Below are positions 45,245 to 52,501 of a DNA stretch of 64,000 nucleotides, piece by piece. Position 1 is the first letter of the stretch; every line of letters begins with the position of its first letter. The stretch comes from Neiella holothuriorum (GTDB taxonomy: Bacteria > Pseudomonadota > Gammaproteobacteria > Enterobacterales > Neiellaceae): contig NZ_JAHZSS010000009.1 of assembly GCF_019457915.1 (NCBI RefSeq), positions 1-64,000 on the forward strand. The letters are read 5' to 3'. The position numbers were made by a program, and so were the translations under genes. The notes under the pieces are model-generated. The model worked only from the letters and a program-made list of their open reading frames with translations. It was not told where the DNA came from and did not search any database.

Positions 45245-46363
45245 GTGAGCGAATATCAATACTATAAATTTGAGCGTCTGGATGGGTATTTAGATGCTAA
45301 AGCACGTCAAGTACTCAGAGCCATTTCAAGCCGTGCCGAGATCAGCGCTACGGCTTTTCAGGTGTATTACACCTACAGTGATCTAAAGGCAGAGCCTTTT
45401 GAGCTGATGTTAAAATACTTTGATATCGGTTTTTACTATGCCGATTGGGGCTCAATCGATGCCTACATCAAGCTACCAGCAGGAACGCTTCCAGATGCGT
45501 TACTTGGCTTTTCAAGTGATGGGCTTCATGTTCACGAAAACGATGAGTGGCAGTTGCTGATTTTTTCCCTTGAGGAGTATGACGAGTATTTTGACGATGA
45601 GCATGCTGACGACTTTTTCCAGCATTTAGCCGCTTTACGCAGCAGGTTAATGCAAGGGGATTGGCGCCTTGTGTACTTTATGTGGCTCAAAGCGTTTGAT
45701 TTTAATGATGACGTTGAGCGAGTGCCGTTAATTCAATTCGATTTTGAGCACCTCAGTGAAGAGGAGCAGGCGTTTGCAGCGCTGTATGATATTCCCTTAG
45801 CATTGGTTAAGGCGCTCGCCATGGTACTGAGCGAACAACCCAGTCACCAAGCCAAACAAACTCAGCTTACGCTTGATGCGTGGCTCCATAATCTCTCGCA
45901 AGCAGAGAAAGACACGCTATTACGCACGTTGTTTGAGCAAGGCCAGCTAACCCGTCACCAAGCCTTAGCGCTGACGCGAAAAGAACCTGCCAACACTGAC
46001 GAGATCTATCAATACTGGTTAACACCCGATCTGATTTCCCCTTTCATTGAGCAAGCGCAAAGTCAATTACAGCAAGAACAAGCCGCAGCACTCGCAAAAA
46101 AATTAGCCATCGAAAAAGCGGAAAAAGAAAAAGCGTTGACGGATATCTACAATCAGCGTGAGCACTACTGGCAGCAATCACAAGAGCAAGCAGATCGAAC
46201 TTGCGCTAGTGGTTACGATGCGGCATCACGCTATCTGCATCAGCTGTTTGATGCCTATCAGTTCAAAGCGTATGAAGCGGCGTTTGAACAACGTTTTAAG
46301 CGCTTTGTTGTGGCGAATAATAGCCGTAAAGCACTGTTAAATCGTTTGAGTGATTTGCTTTAA
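45245..46363 (+). CDS. Unrecognised acidic protein, possible partner of hipBA-1
   Basis: 372 residues from a GTG with AAGG 5 bases upstream. The N-terminal third, YYKFERLDGYLDAKARQVLRAISSRAEISATAFQVYYTYSDLKAEP, reads as a compact alpha/beta domain; the middle is strongly acidic (EEYDEYFDDEHADDF); residues about 270-315 are a likely coiled coil rich in Gln, Glu and Lys. It is soluble, with no signal peptide. I do not recognise the family. Its stop is followed by a long hairpin. Position at the 3' end of hipB–hipA–SEC-C makes it a candidate component of an expanded toxin system. Confidence 0.75.
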   Translation: MSEYQYYKFERLDGYLDAKARQVLRAISSRAEISATAFQVYYTYSDLKAEPFELMLKYFDIGFYYADWGSIDAYIKLPAGTLPDALLGFSSDGLHVHENDEWQLLIFSLEEYDEYFDDEHADDFFQHLAALRSRLMQGDWRLVYFMWLKAFDFNDDVERVPLIQFDFEHLSEEEQAFAALYDIPLALVKALAMVLSEQPSHQAKQTQLTLDAWLHNLSQAEKDTLLRTLFEQGQLTRHQALALTRKEPANTDEIYQYWLTPDLISPFIEQAQSQLQQEQAAALAKKLAIEKAEKEKALTDIYNQREHYWQQSQEQADRTCASGYDAASRYLHQLFDAYQFKAYEAAFEQRFKRFVVANNSRKALLNRLSDLL

Positions 46364-46442
46364 ACGATGAGGCGATAGGCTGGCCAAATGACGTTAGCAA
46401 TAAACTGATTGAGGGGGGATTGAAAGGTTGTAAGCCCACCAA

Positions 46443-46485
46443 AAGGTCTACAAATTGTTACCCATAAGGTAACTTTGTGTAGACC
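46443..46485. terminator. Long stem-loop between convergent genes
   Basis: AGGTCTACA (46443-46451) pairs with TGTAGACCT (46477-46485), and inside it GTTACC (46456-46461) pairs with GGTAAC (46467-46472). No T-run, so it may act as a structured barrier or processing site rather than a classical terminator. Confidence 0.65.
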
Positions 46486-46507
46486 TCGGGGTCTAAGCAA
46501 CGCGCTT

Positions 46508-47821
46508 TTACCATCTCTGTGGTAAATACTGCGTGAAATACAAAGGCATCACGATATTGGTTTGCTCTAATGCGGATGAGCCTTGTGTACCCGTTAACTT
46601 AAAGGTTTTACTTGGAGCACATTTTTCAACGTAGGATGCCAACGATTTTGCTCTTGTACGTTTACCACTTTTGACCTCCACAGGGACGATATCGCCTTCA
46701 TCGGTCGCCAAAATAAATTCGATTTCGGCGCGGGCGTCATTCCATGAATAGCTTGGGTCAACGCCAATGGCAGTGAGCTCTTGTTGCACAAAGTTTTCAG
46801 CCACATAACCTTTGTATTCATAGTTTTGTTGCTTAATTTCTTTATAACTGCTGCCGAGCATATGATTAAGCAGGCCCACATCAAACAGAAACAGTTTCAC
46901 CATATTTTCTTTTTTATAGGCCGCTAACGGAGATTTCGGCAATCCTTCAATAGGGTAGTTTGGCAAAGCTAAGCGGCAGCAGTTAAGCCAATGGATCGCG
47001 GTTTCAAAATCGCTATAACGAGATTTACGCTCATGCACATGCTTAAATTTAAAGCGTTTAACCGACTCATCGCTGACAAGTGATAGCTGGGCTGGAATGC
47101 TATTAAATACCGATTCAATCAGTGTGGCGTCGACCTTGCCCGCGTACTTACCAAAATCGCGGCGATAACCTTCCACTAAATCGGCATGAATTTTTGTGAC
47201 TTTTTCAACACGCTCTAGAATGCTTGAATCCTTATACTGATACCAAGCAGAAACGGCTTCCGGCATACCACCAGTAAAAAAGTAGTCAGTGAGTTTGTCC
47301 ATCAATTTGGTGTGTACTGCCGGTGTGCTTGCTTGACTATCAAACGCTTTGATCAGCGCTTGCTCGTTGGATGCGTAAATAAATTCTTGGAAGGTCAGTG
47401 GTCGTAAATTGTATTGTTCTACCTTGCCCACAGGGAAGGTGTTGAGCAAACCAATATTCGAGCCGCTGGCAGCGACAAAATAGGACGGTGCTTTTTCAGC
47501 AAAGTACTTTAGTGAGGTAACGGCACGTTCACATTCGCCAATTTCATCTAATATCAGCAGATCGGTTTCTGGGTTGAACGCTTGGTTGGTTAACAACTCA
47601 ATGTTCATTACTAGCTCGTCAGTTGACAGAGAGCCATCGAACGCTTCTTTGTAGGCAGGGTTTTCAAGGAAGTCGATACGAAGGATGTTGGCAAAGGTGT
47701 TCCCAAATAACTCTTGTAGCAGATAGGTTTTACCTGTTTGTCTTGCACCATCGATCAATAATGGCTTGCGCACCGGTTGATTTTTCCATGCTATTAGGGC
47801 GTTTAGTAAGTTGCGCTGCAT
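46508..47821 (-). CDS. AAA ATPase with DUF4143 C-terminal domain
   Basis: 437 residues from the ATG at 47821 (GGGA 7 bases upstream; another ATG two codons earlier). N-terminal AAA_14 module: LLIDGARQTGKTYLLQELF (Walker A), LLILDEIGECERA (Walker B), YFVAASGSNIGLL (sensor) and FPVGKVEQYNLRPLTFQEF. The C-terminal DUF4143 half has ENFVQQELTAIG and a PD-(D/E)xK-like AEIEFILATDEGDIVPVEVKSGKRTRAKSL. Such archaeal-type ATPases occur sporadically in bacteria, often in islands; their function is unclear, with nucleic acid or protein targets proposed. It is expressed divergently from hipB-2 and carries its own operators. Confidence 0.9.
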   Translation of the reverse strand: MQRNLLNALIAWKNQPVRKPLLIDGARQTGKTYLLQELFGNTFANILRIDFLENPAYKEAFDGSLSTDELVMNIELLTNQAFNPETDLLILDEIGECERAVTSLKYFAEKAPSYFVAASGSNIGLLNTFPVGKVEQYNLRPLTFQEFIYASNEQALIKAFDSQASTPAVHTKLMDKLTDYFFTGGMPEAVSAWYQYKDSSILERVEKVTKIHADLVEGYRRDFGKYAGKVDATLIESVFNSIPAQLSLVSDESVKRFKFKHVHERKSRYSDFETAIHWLNCCRLALPNYPIEGLPKSPLAAYKKENMVKLFLFDVGLLNHMLGSSYKEIKQQNYEYKGYVAENFVQQELTAIGVDPSYSWNDARAEIEFILATDEGDIVPVEVKSGKRTRAKSLASYVEKCAPSKTFKLTGTQGSSALEQTNIVMPLYFTQYLPQRW

Positions 47822-47858
47822 TGTCATTTCCCGCCAATTAAGACTGTTAACTGCCTGT

Positions 47859-47928
47859 AGTATAACTCAGTCTACACTTTTACGCGCATAAAAGTGCGGA
47901 TTTTTACATTTTTATGCGCACAAAAGTG
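47859..47928 (-). promoter_or_regulatory. Promoter with twin 22-bp operators of the AAA/DUF4143 ATPase gene
   Basis: Minus-strand -10 TATACT at 47859-47864. CACTTTTA-N6-TAAAAGTG (47875-47896) is a perfect palindrome over the -35 region; CATTTTTA-N6-CAAAAGTG (47907-47928) repeats it with three changes, 32 bp away (three helical turns). A dedicated dimeric repressor is implied. Confidence 0.8.
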
Positions 47929-48000
47929 TAATTTGATGGCCTTTGGCATTCAGGGATCCACATCATCGCCTTGGCCAACGCGCAAGCTAAACCTAAAGGC

Positions 48001-48126
48001 GGGATATTAATCCGATTATATTGAGCAAAGTGGGAATATAGTCCCACATGTAACTTGTTGGAGTTGCTTGGGAATCAAGGTTGGACTATATTCCCATTAT
48101 CGGTTGAATAGTGGGAATATAGTCCC
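48001..48126 (+). promoter_or_regulatory. hipBA-2 promoter with a set of GGGAATATAGTCCC operators
   Basis: GGGAATATAGTCCC occurs at 48032-48045 and 48113-48126, and inverted with one mismatch at 48082-48095; GGGATATTAATCCG at 48001-48014 is a degenerate fourth copy. Promoter TTGCTT (48064-48069), 17 bp, TATATT (48087-48092): the inverted copy covers the -10 box, and the last copy is in the leader. Centres of copies are 31, 50 and 31 bp apart. Confidence 0.82.
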
Positions 48127-48139
48127 TTCGGTTGGTGAT

Positions 48140-48445
48140 ATGGCTAAACGTGATTTGCACAATGTACTGTTTCCAAAGCAGCGCAAAATTCTGACTCATT
48201 TTGGTGAAGACTTGCTGTTGGCTATGAAACGACGTGGTTTTACAAAAAAGCTGCTGTGTGAACGTACTGGCTTTGATCATAAAACAGTGAACAAAGTCTT
48301 CGCAGGTGATCCGGGCGTTGCCATAGGCACTTACTTAAAGGTGATGGCCGTTCTTGGCATGGAAAGCAACTTTGCAGAAATGGCCGCTCATGATGAAGTG
48401 GGCATCAAGCTGCAAAATATAAAATTACTGGAAGGTTCAAAATGA
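48140..48445 (+). CDS. hipB: HipB-like XRE antitoxin/regulator (system 2)
   Basis: 101 residues from the ATG at 48140, inside a longer open frame beginning at 48068 that would read through two operators. Central helix-turn-helix: HFGEDLLLAMKRRGFTKKLLCERTGFDHKTVNKVFAGDPGVAIGTYLKVMAVLG. Short C-terminal tail. Overlaps hipA-2 by 4 bp (ATGA). It is not similar by eye to HipB-1 beyond the XRE fold, and its operators differ, so the two systems are probably insulated from each other. Confidence 0.9.
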   Translation: MAKRDLHNVLFPKQRKILTHFGEDLLLAMKRRGFTKKLLCERTGFDHKTVNKVFAGDPGVAIGTYLKVMAVLGMESNFAEMAAHDEVGIKLQNIKLLEGSK

Positions 48446-49692
48446 GCCGTGAAATCGTTGAAGTCTATGCCGACTGGCAGCCAATTGAGGCGCCTTTGCT
48501 AATAGGACAGCTGACTTACAGCGATTCAAGTCGAGGTGGCGTGTTTAGTTTTGCCTACGATAAAGCATTTTTAACTTCAGCCTATCGTTTACAAATTGAT
48601 CCCATTCTGACCCTCCACTCCGGTGAACTCTACAACGATGAAGCCAATAAAAACTTTCGTGCATTTCTTGATTCATCGCCTGATAGATGGGGACGTATTT
48701 TAATGCAGCGGCGTGCAGCCATTGAAGCGCGCAAAGGCATTCGAGCAACAAGTCGATTAAACGAATTGGATTACTTGTTGGGCGTGCACGACTCTTACCG
48801 GATGGGTGGTATTCGATTTAAGCGAACAGGCTCGGCTGCGTTCTTAGATAACAACGCTGAGTTTGCTGCGCCGCCAATGGCTTCTTTGCGAGAGCTAGAG
48901 CACGCAGCAATGCAGATTGAAAAAGACGATAACATCGACAGTGACGAGTATTACCGCTGGTTGAAAATGCTGATTTCTCCAGGCTCATCATTAGGCGGTG
49001 CAAGGCCCAAGGCTTGTGTGACAGACGAACAAGGCCACTTGTGGATTGCCAAGTTTCCCAATCTAAATGACACCCATGACGTGGGCGCGTGGGAGATGGT
49101 CTGCTATGAATTGGCGCTGGCGGCAGGTGTTGACATGTTTCCAAGTGAGATTAGACGGTTTTCCTCTGGGCATCATACCTTTTTAACCAAACGGTTTGAC
49201 CGCGACGGTGAAAAGCGGCTGCATTTTTCATCGGCCATGACACAGCTTCAATACTATGATGGTGAACAATCTCAAGGTGCCAGCTACTTAGAAATTGCTG
49301 AATTTATTTCCAATTCTGGTGCACAAACCGAAGCTGATTTAGCACAGTTATGGCGACGTATCGTGTTTAATATTGCGGTGTCCAACACGGATGATCACCT
49401 GCGTAACCATGGATTTTTATTAACAACGAATGGCTGGAAGTTATCACCCGCTTATGATTTAAACCCGATAGTGGGTAAGCATGGCCTGCATCTGAATATT
49501 ACCGATTCAGACAACACTTTAGACTACCAATTAGCCTTTGATGTGAAAGACTTCTTCCGACTTTCGCAAACCCAAGCCACGCAAATTTACGACGAAGTAT
49601 TAAATGCGGTGAAGCAATGGCAAACCGTTGCAAAGCGCCTAGGGATCAGCCGAGCCGAGCAAGTCATGAAACAATCGGCGTTTAACGTTTAA
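48442..49692 (+). CDS. hipA: HipA-family serine/threonine kinase toxin (system 2)
   Basis: 416 residues. Kinase motifs: GSSLGGARPKAC (181-191), IAKFPN (ATP Lys), catalytic N-T-D-D-H-L-R-N at 315-322 and Asp339 in SPAYDLNP; the N-terminal region has FRAFLDSSPDRWGRILMQRR. Differs from HipA-1 in sequence and lacks its ~30 extra residues, so this is an independently acquired member rather than a tandem duplicate. The Lys of the D-x-x-x-K/R-N loop is replaced by Arg321, a change seen in some HipA families. No accessory gene follows it. Confidence 0.9.
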   Translation: MSREIVEVYADWQPIEAPLLIGQLTYSDSSRGGVFSFAYDKAFLTSAYRLQIDPILTLHSGELYNDEANKNFRAFLDSSPDRWGRILMQRRAAIEARKGIRATSRLNELDYLLGVHDSYRMGGIRFKRTGSAAFLDNNAEFAAPPMASLRELEHAAMQIEKDDNIDSDEYYRWLKMLISPGSSLGGARPKACVTDEQGHLWIAKFPNLNDTHDVGAWEMVCYELALAAGVDMFPSEIRRFSSGHHTFLTKRFDRDGEKRLHFSSAMTQLQYYDGEQSQGASYLEIAEFISNSGAQTEADLAQLWRRIVFNIAVSNTDDHLRNHGFLLTTNGWKLSPAYDLNPIVGKHGLHLNITDSDNTLDYQLAFDVKDFFRLSQTQATQIYDEVLNAVKQWQTVAKRLGISRAEQVMKQSAFNV

Positions 49693-49699
49693 TGAGTCA

Positions 49700-49748
49700 G
49701 TGAAACTATATTTTCAATTCTTAGCATATAGAGAAGTTATAGTTTCAC
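49700..49748. terminator. Perfect 11-bp inverted repeat after hipA-2
   Basis: GTGAAACTATA (49700-49710) and TATAGTTTCAC (49738-49748) with 27 bases between, starting 8 bases after the stop; followed by TTTTATG. It may end hipA-2 transcripts, or be an operator. Confidence 0.6.
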
Positions 49749-50023
49749 TTTTATGCTTTGCCTCACTCTCCATGTGTTGTCACACACCACTTAACTCTTG
49801 GGCTTTTGGGGCAGTATGGGCAAAGCCTTAATTCACGCTATTTAGACATCCACTAACCCTGCCCACACGGTATTTATTACTTGGGGCACTATCTAAAATC
49901 AGGGGCAGGTAGCTACCTATACCCTCAGAAAGCTGCACGATCTGGGCATTTATCTACCTACTGCGTCCGTTTAGTACTGTCAAACTCCTAACTGAACTTA
50001 ACAGATCAGTGAGGAAGCAAACG
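49749..50023. other. Gene-free stretch before alpA
   Basis: No frame with a ribosome site was seen. It holds the palindrome AGGTAGCTACCT (49907-49918) and probably the alpA promoter; GAGGAAG (50011-50017) is the alpA ribosome site. It may contain an element boundary, since AlpA–DUF927 pairs belong to integrated elements. Confidence 0.5.
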
Positions 50024-50266
50024 ATGACCCCAACTACCCAATCATCCACCACATCAGCACACCCAGCGCGTCAGCAACGGATTTTGCGCTTGCCCGAGGT
50101 AAAAGCCAAAACAGGCTTTGGCCGCAGCACCATTTATGCCCTGATGGCCAATGGTGAATTTCCGCGATCCATCCGGATTGGCGCGCGTGCCGTGGGTTGG
50201 TTAGAAAGCGATATCGACCAGTGGATTGAAACCCGCCGTATCGGTGCTGCTTATGGCCGTGGATAA
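50024..50266 (+). CDS. alpA: AlpA-family excisionase/regulator
   Basis: 80 residues. QQRILRLPEVKAKTGFGRSTIYALMANGEFPRSIRIGARAVGWLESDIDQWIETR is the AlpA/MerR-like helix-turn-helix signature. In phages and genomic islands such as CP4-57, AlpA activates the integrase gene and promotes excision. GAGGAAG at 50011-50017 sets the ATG at 50024; the longer open frame starts in the ribosome site. It overlaps the DUF927 gene by 14 bases. No integrase is present in the window. Confidence 0.92.
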   Translation: MTPTTQSSTTSAHPARQQRILRLPEVKAKTGFGRSTIYALMANGEFPRSIRIGARAVGWLESDIDQWIETRRIGAAYGRG

Positions 50267-51995
50267 ACCATTAGCATCAAACCAATTACCTGCCAGTGAT
50301 ATGCATAGCAAAGTGCCAACATTACCGGCTGGTTTTGCCTATAACGCGCAAAACTGGCTGGTGATGCACCCAGCAGGGCAAGATAGCCCCGTTAAAATCT
50401 GCTCTTGGCTGCAAGTGGCCGCCCGTACTCGCGATCCGCAAGGGGACAACTACGGCTATTTATTGCACTGGTTAGACGATGACAATCGCCATCGCTATTG
50501 GGCCATGCCCGCAGAACTATTGGCCGGAGACGGCAGCGAGTACCGTCGAATCCTACTCAGCCGAGGCATGCGGCTTAGTAACAGTGTCAAAGCGCGGCAG
50601 TTGCTCTCCCTGTTTATTCAACAAATGGGCGAACTGGCCACGCAAAAGGCCATTAGCGTGAACTGCATTGGCTGGCATCACCACGCTTATGTGCATCCGC
50701 GCCTCACCTTTTACCCAATCGAACACAGCAACAACCCGCGCATGGTGCTGCAAACCATGCACCCGATAGAAGGCTTTATTCAACAAGGCAGTAGCGACAG
50801 TTGGCGGCAGCACGTAGGCCGTTATTGTCTGGATAACACGCTATTAATTGTTGGCGTTTGTGCTGCACTGGCTGCACCTTTGTTACACTTGTGCGGGGTG
50901 GATGGTTTTGGTTTACACCTCTACGGTGCCAGCAGTACTGGTAAAACCGCGGCGCTGTATCCGGCATTGTCGGTGTGGGGCGAACCTAATCAGCTACGCC
51001 ACAGTTGGCGTGCCACGGCCAACGGTTTAGAAGGCACAGCGTTAGCCCATAACGATGCCTTGCTGGCGCTCGATGAAATGGGCGAAGTGGACCCAAAAGA
51101 AGCAGGCGATGTCGCTTATATGCTTGCCAATGGCCAAGGTAAAACCCGTGCAGGCAAATACGGTGAAATGCGCTTACCCGCTCGTTGGCGCTTGGTGTTT
51201 TTATCCACTGGCGAAGTCACGCTCGAAAGCCATCTTGCTAGTATCGGCAAGCGCGTAAAAGCCGGCCAGCAAGTGCGCGTGATTGATCTCAGTGCCGATG
51301 CCGGTGCGCAAATGGGTGTGTTTAATCAGAGCCATGGCATGAACGCCGCCGATTTAGCCGATCACCTAAAACAGCAAAGCCGCCAACATTACGGCAGTTT
51401 GGCCTTGGACTGGTTACGGTATTTAACGCAGCACAGCGCGCAGGTGCGACCCGTTTTCCAAAATGTACGCCAACGTTTTTTAACCAGCTTACCATCCGAG
51501 GCTGACGGCCAAGTGCGCCGAGTCGCCGAAAAATTTGCCTTACTGGCTAGCGCAGGCCTGTTAGCCATTCAAGCCAAAGTACTTGATTGGCCAACCCAAA
51601 GTGTCGAGGCTGCCTGTTTAAGCCAGCTAAACCAATGGATACTCGCCCGCGGTGGTGTGGCCGCCAATGAAGACCAACAAGCCATTCGCCAAGTACGAAG
51701 TTTTATTGAGCAGCATGGCGAAAGCCGCTTTACGCCCAAACAAACCGGTTACAGCAGCCAAGTACGTCAGCGTGCGGGTTGGCTTGATTCTACAGGCCCA
51801 CAAACCCTCTACCTGTTTTACCCAACTGGCTGGCGTGAAGCAACCGAAGGCCTCAGCCCAGATCGCGCCGCTAAAGCACTGATGGCCGCAGGCTACCTAA
51901 TCCCCGATGGCAACCGACCACAGCGCAAAGTCAGCTTGCCCGACAATACCCGCCCACGCATGTACTGCGTGAAAGGCAGTATTTTGGATGACTAA
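50253..51995 (+). CDS. DUF927 domain protein (mobile-element helicase/replication type)
   Basis: 580 residues from the ATG at 50253, overlapping alpA by 14 bases; the upstream TTG at 50226 is less likely. The DUF927 core reads FGLHLYGASSTGKTAALYPALSVWG (Walker A), ALLALDEMGEVDPKEAGDVAYMLANGQGK (Walker B) and WRLVFLSTGEVTLESHLA. The family is related to helicase/primase-type ATPases and typically follows AlpA in phage satellites, ICEs and islands, so a replication role for the element is likely (known association, function inferred). The C-terminal 100 residues resemble a winged-helix tail (SQVRQRAGWL). The gene is intact. Confidence 0.88.
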   Translation: MAVDKPLASNQLPASDMHSKVPTLPAGFAYNAQNWLVMHPAGQDSPVKICSWLQVAARTRDPQGDNYGYLLHWLDDDNRHRYWAMPAELLAGDGSEYRRILLSRGMRLSNSVKARQLLSLFIQQMGELATQKAISVNCIGWHHHAYVHPRLTFYPIEHSNNPRMVLQTMHPIEGFIQQGSSDSWRQHVGRYCLDNTLLIVGVCAALAAPLLHLCGVDGFGLHLYGASSTGKTAALYPALSVWGEPNQLRHSWRATANGLEGTALAHNDALLALDEMGEVDPKEAGDVAYMLANGQGKTRAGKYGEMRLPARWRLVFLSTGEVTLESHLASIGKRVKAGQQVRVIDLSADAGAQMGVFNQSHGMNAADLADHLKQQSRQHYGSLALDWLRYLTQHSAQVRPVFQNVRQRFLTSLPSEADGQVRRVAEKFALLASAGLLAIQAKVLDWPTQSVEAACLSQLNQWILARGGVAANEDQQAIRQVRSFIEQHGESRFTPKQTGYSSQVRQRAGWLDSTGPQTLYLFYPTGWREATEGLSPDRAAKALMAAGYLIPDGNRPQRKVSLPDNTRPRMYCVKGSILDD

Positions 51996-52174
51996 CGAGG
52001 CGATGAATTCTGTGTAGGCTTGTCGCCTTGCAGCGTACCGCCAGTCAACATAAATAGCTAGCGATGCTTGAAGTCCAACGCAGACAATACCGCCAGAGGC
52101 ATTCCCGTGAACCGCCAGCGTACCAACAACCAGCACCGAACGAATAACAAATGGGCTCAATTATTTGGTTTTAA

Positions 52175-52189
52175 CTCAAATAAGTTGAG
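52175..52189. promoter_or_regulatory. Dyad CTCAA-N5-TTGAG upstream of the XRE–hsd operon
   Basis: A 15-bp inverted repeat at 52175-52189, within a 272-bp gap, overlaps TTGAGA (52185-52190), a possible -35 box with TAGGGT 16 bp on. It may be the operator of the XRE regulator encoded 78 bases downstream. The gap otherwise shows nothing. Confidence 0.45.
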
Positions 52190-52267
52190 AATAATCATAA
52201 TCGTGGTAGGGTAAGCAACAGTGAAAAATCCCCAAGTTTATGGTTAAGAAAACACCGTGGAGAGAGC

Positions 52268-52492
52268 ATGATCCGCTGCCACCTAGCCCGATTAATGGGT
52301 GAGAGAAAAATGCGCATTAGCGACGTGATGCGAGAAACCGGCCTCAGCCGTACCACCGTCACGCTACTGTACAAAGAAACCGCGCTCAAGGCGGACTTAG
52401 AGGCGCTCGATAAGCTGTGCAGTTTGTTTAACTGCGAGTTAAACCAATTATTGGAACATATTCCGGCCAAAAGCCAGACGATGAAAGATTAA
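52268..52492 (+). CDS. Small XRE-family transcriptional regulator
   Basis: 74 residues, essentially one helix-turn-helix: MIRCHLARLMGERKMRISDVMRETGLSRTTVTLLYKETALKADLEALDKLCSLFNCELNQLLE. This Cro/YozG-like type often sits before type I restriction genes and may act as a controller protein. GGAGAG is 4-9 bases before the ATG. It ends 9 bases before hsdM, so it heads the operon and could autoregulate it through the CTCAA/TTGAG dyad. Confidence 0.9.
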   Translation: MIRCHLARLMGERKMRISDVMRETGLSRTTVTLLYKETALKADLEALDKLCSLFNCELNQLLEHIPAKSQTMKD

Positions 52493-52501
52493 GGAACCCA
52501 A

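Noticed and set aside
48068-48139. Longer hipB-2 start at 48068
   Set aside because: The extra 24 codons would translate through the operator-containing leader and precede the natural MAKRDLHN start; the promoter's -10 box lies inside this extension.
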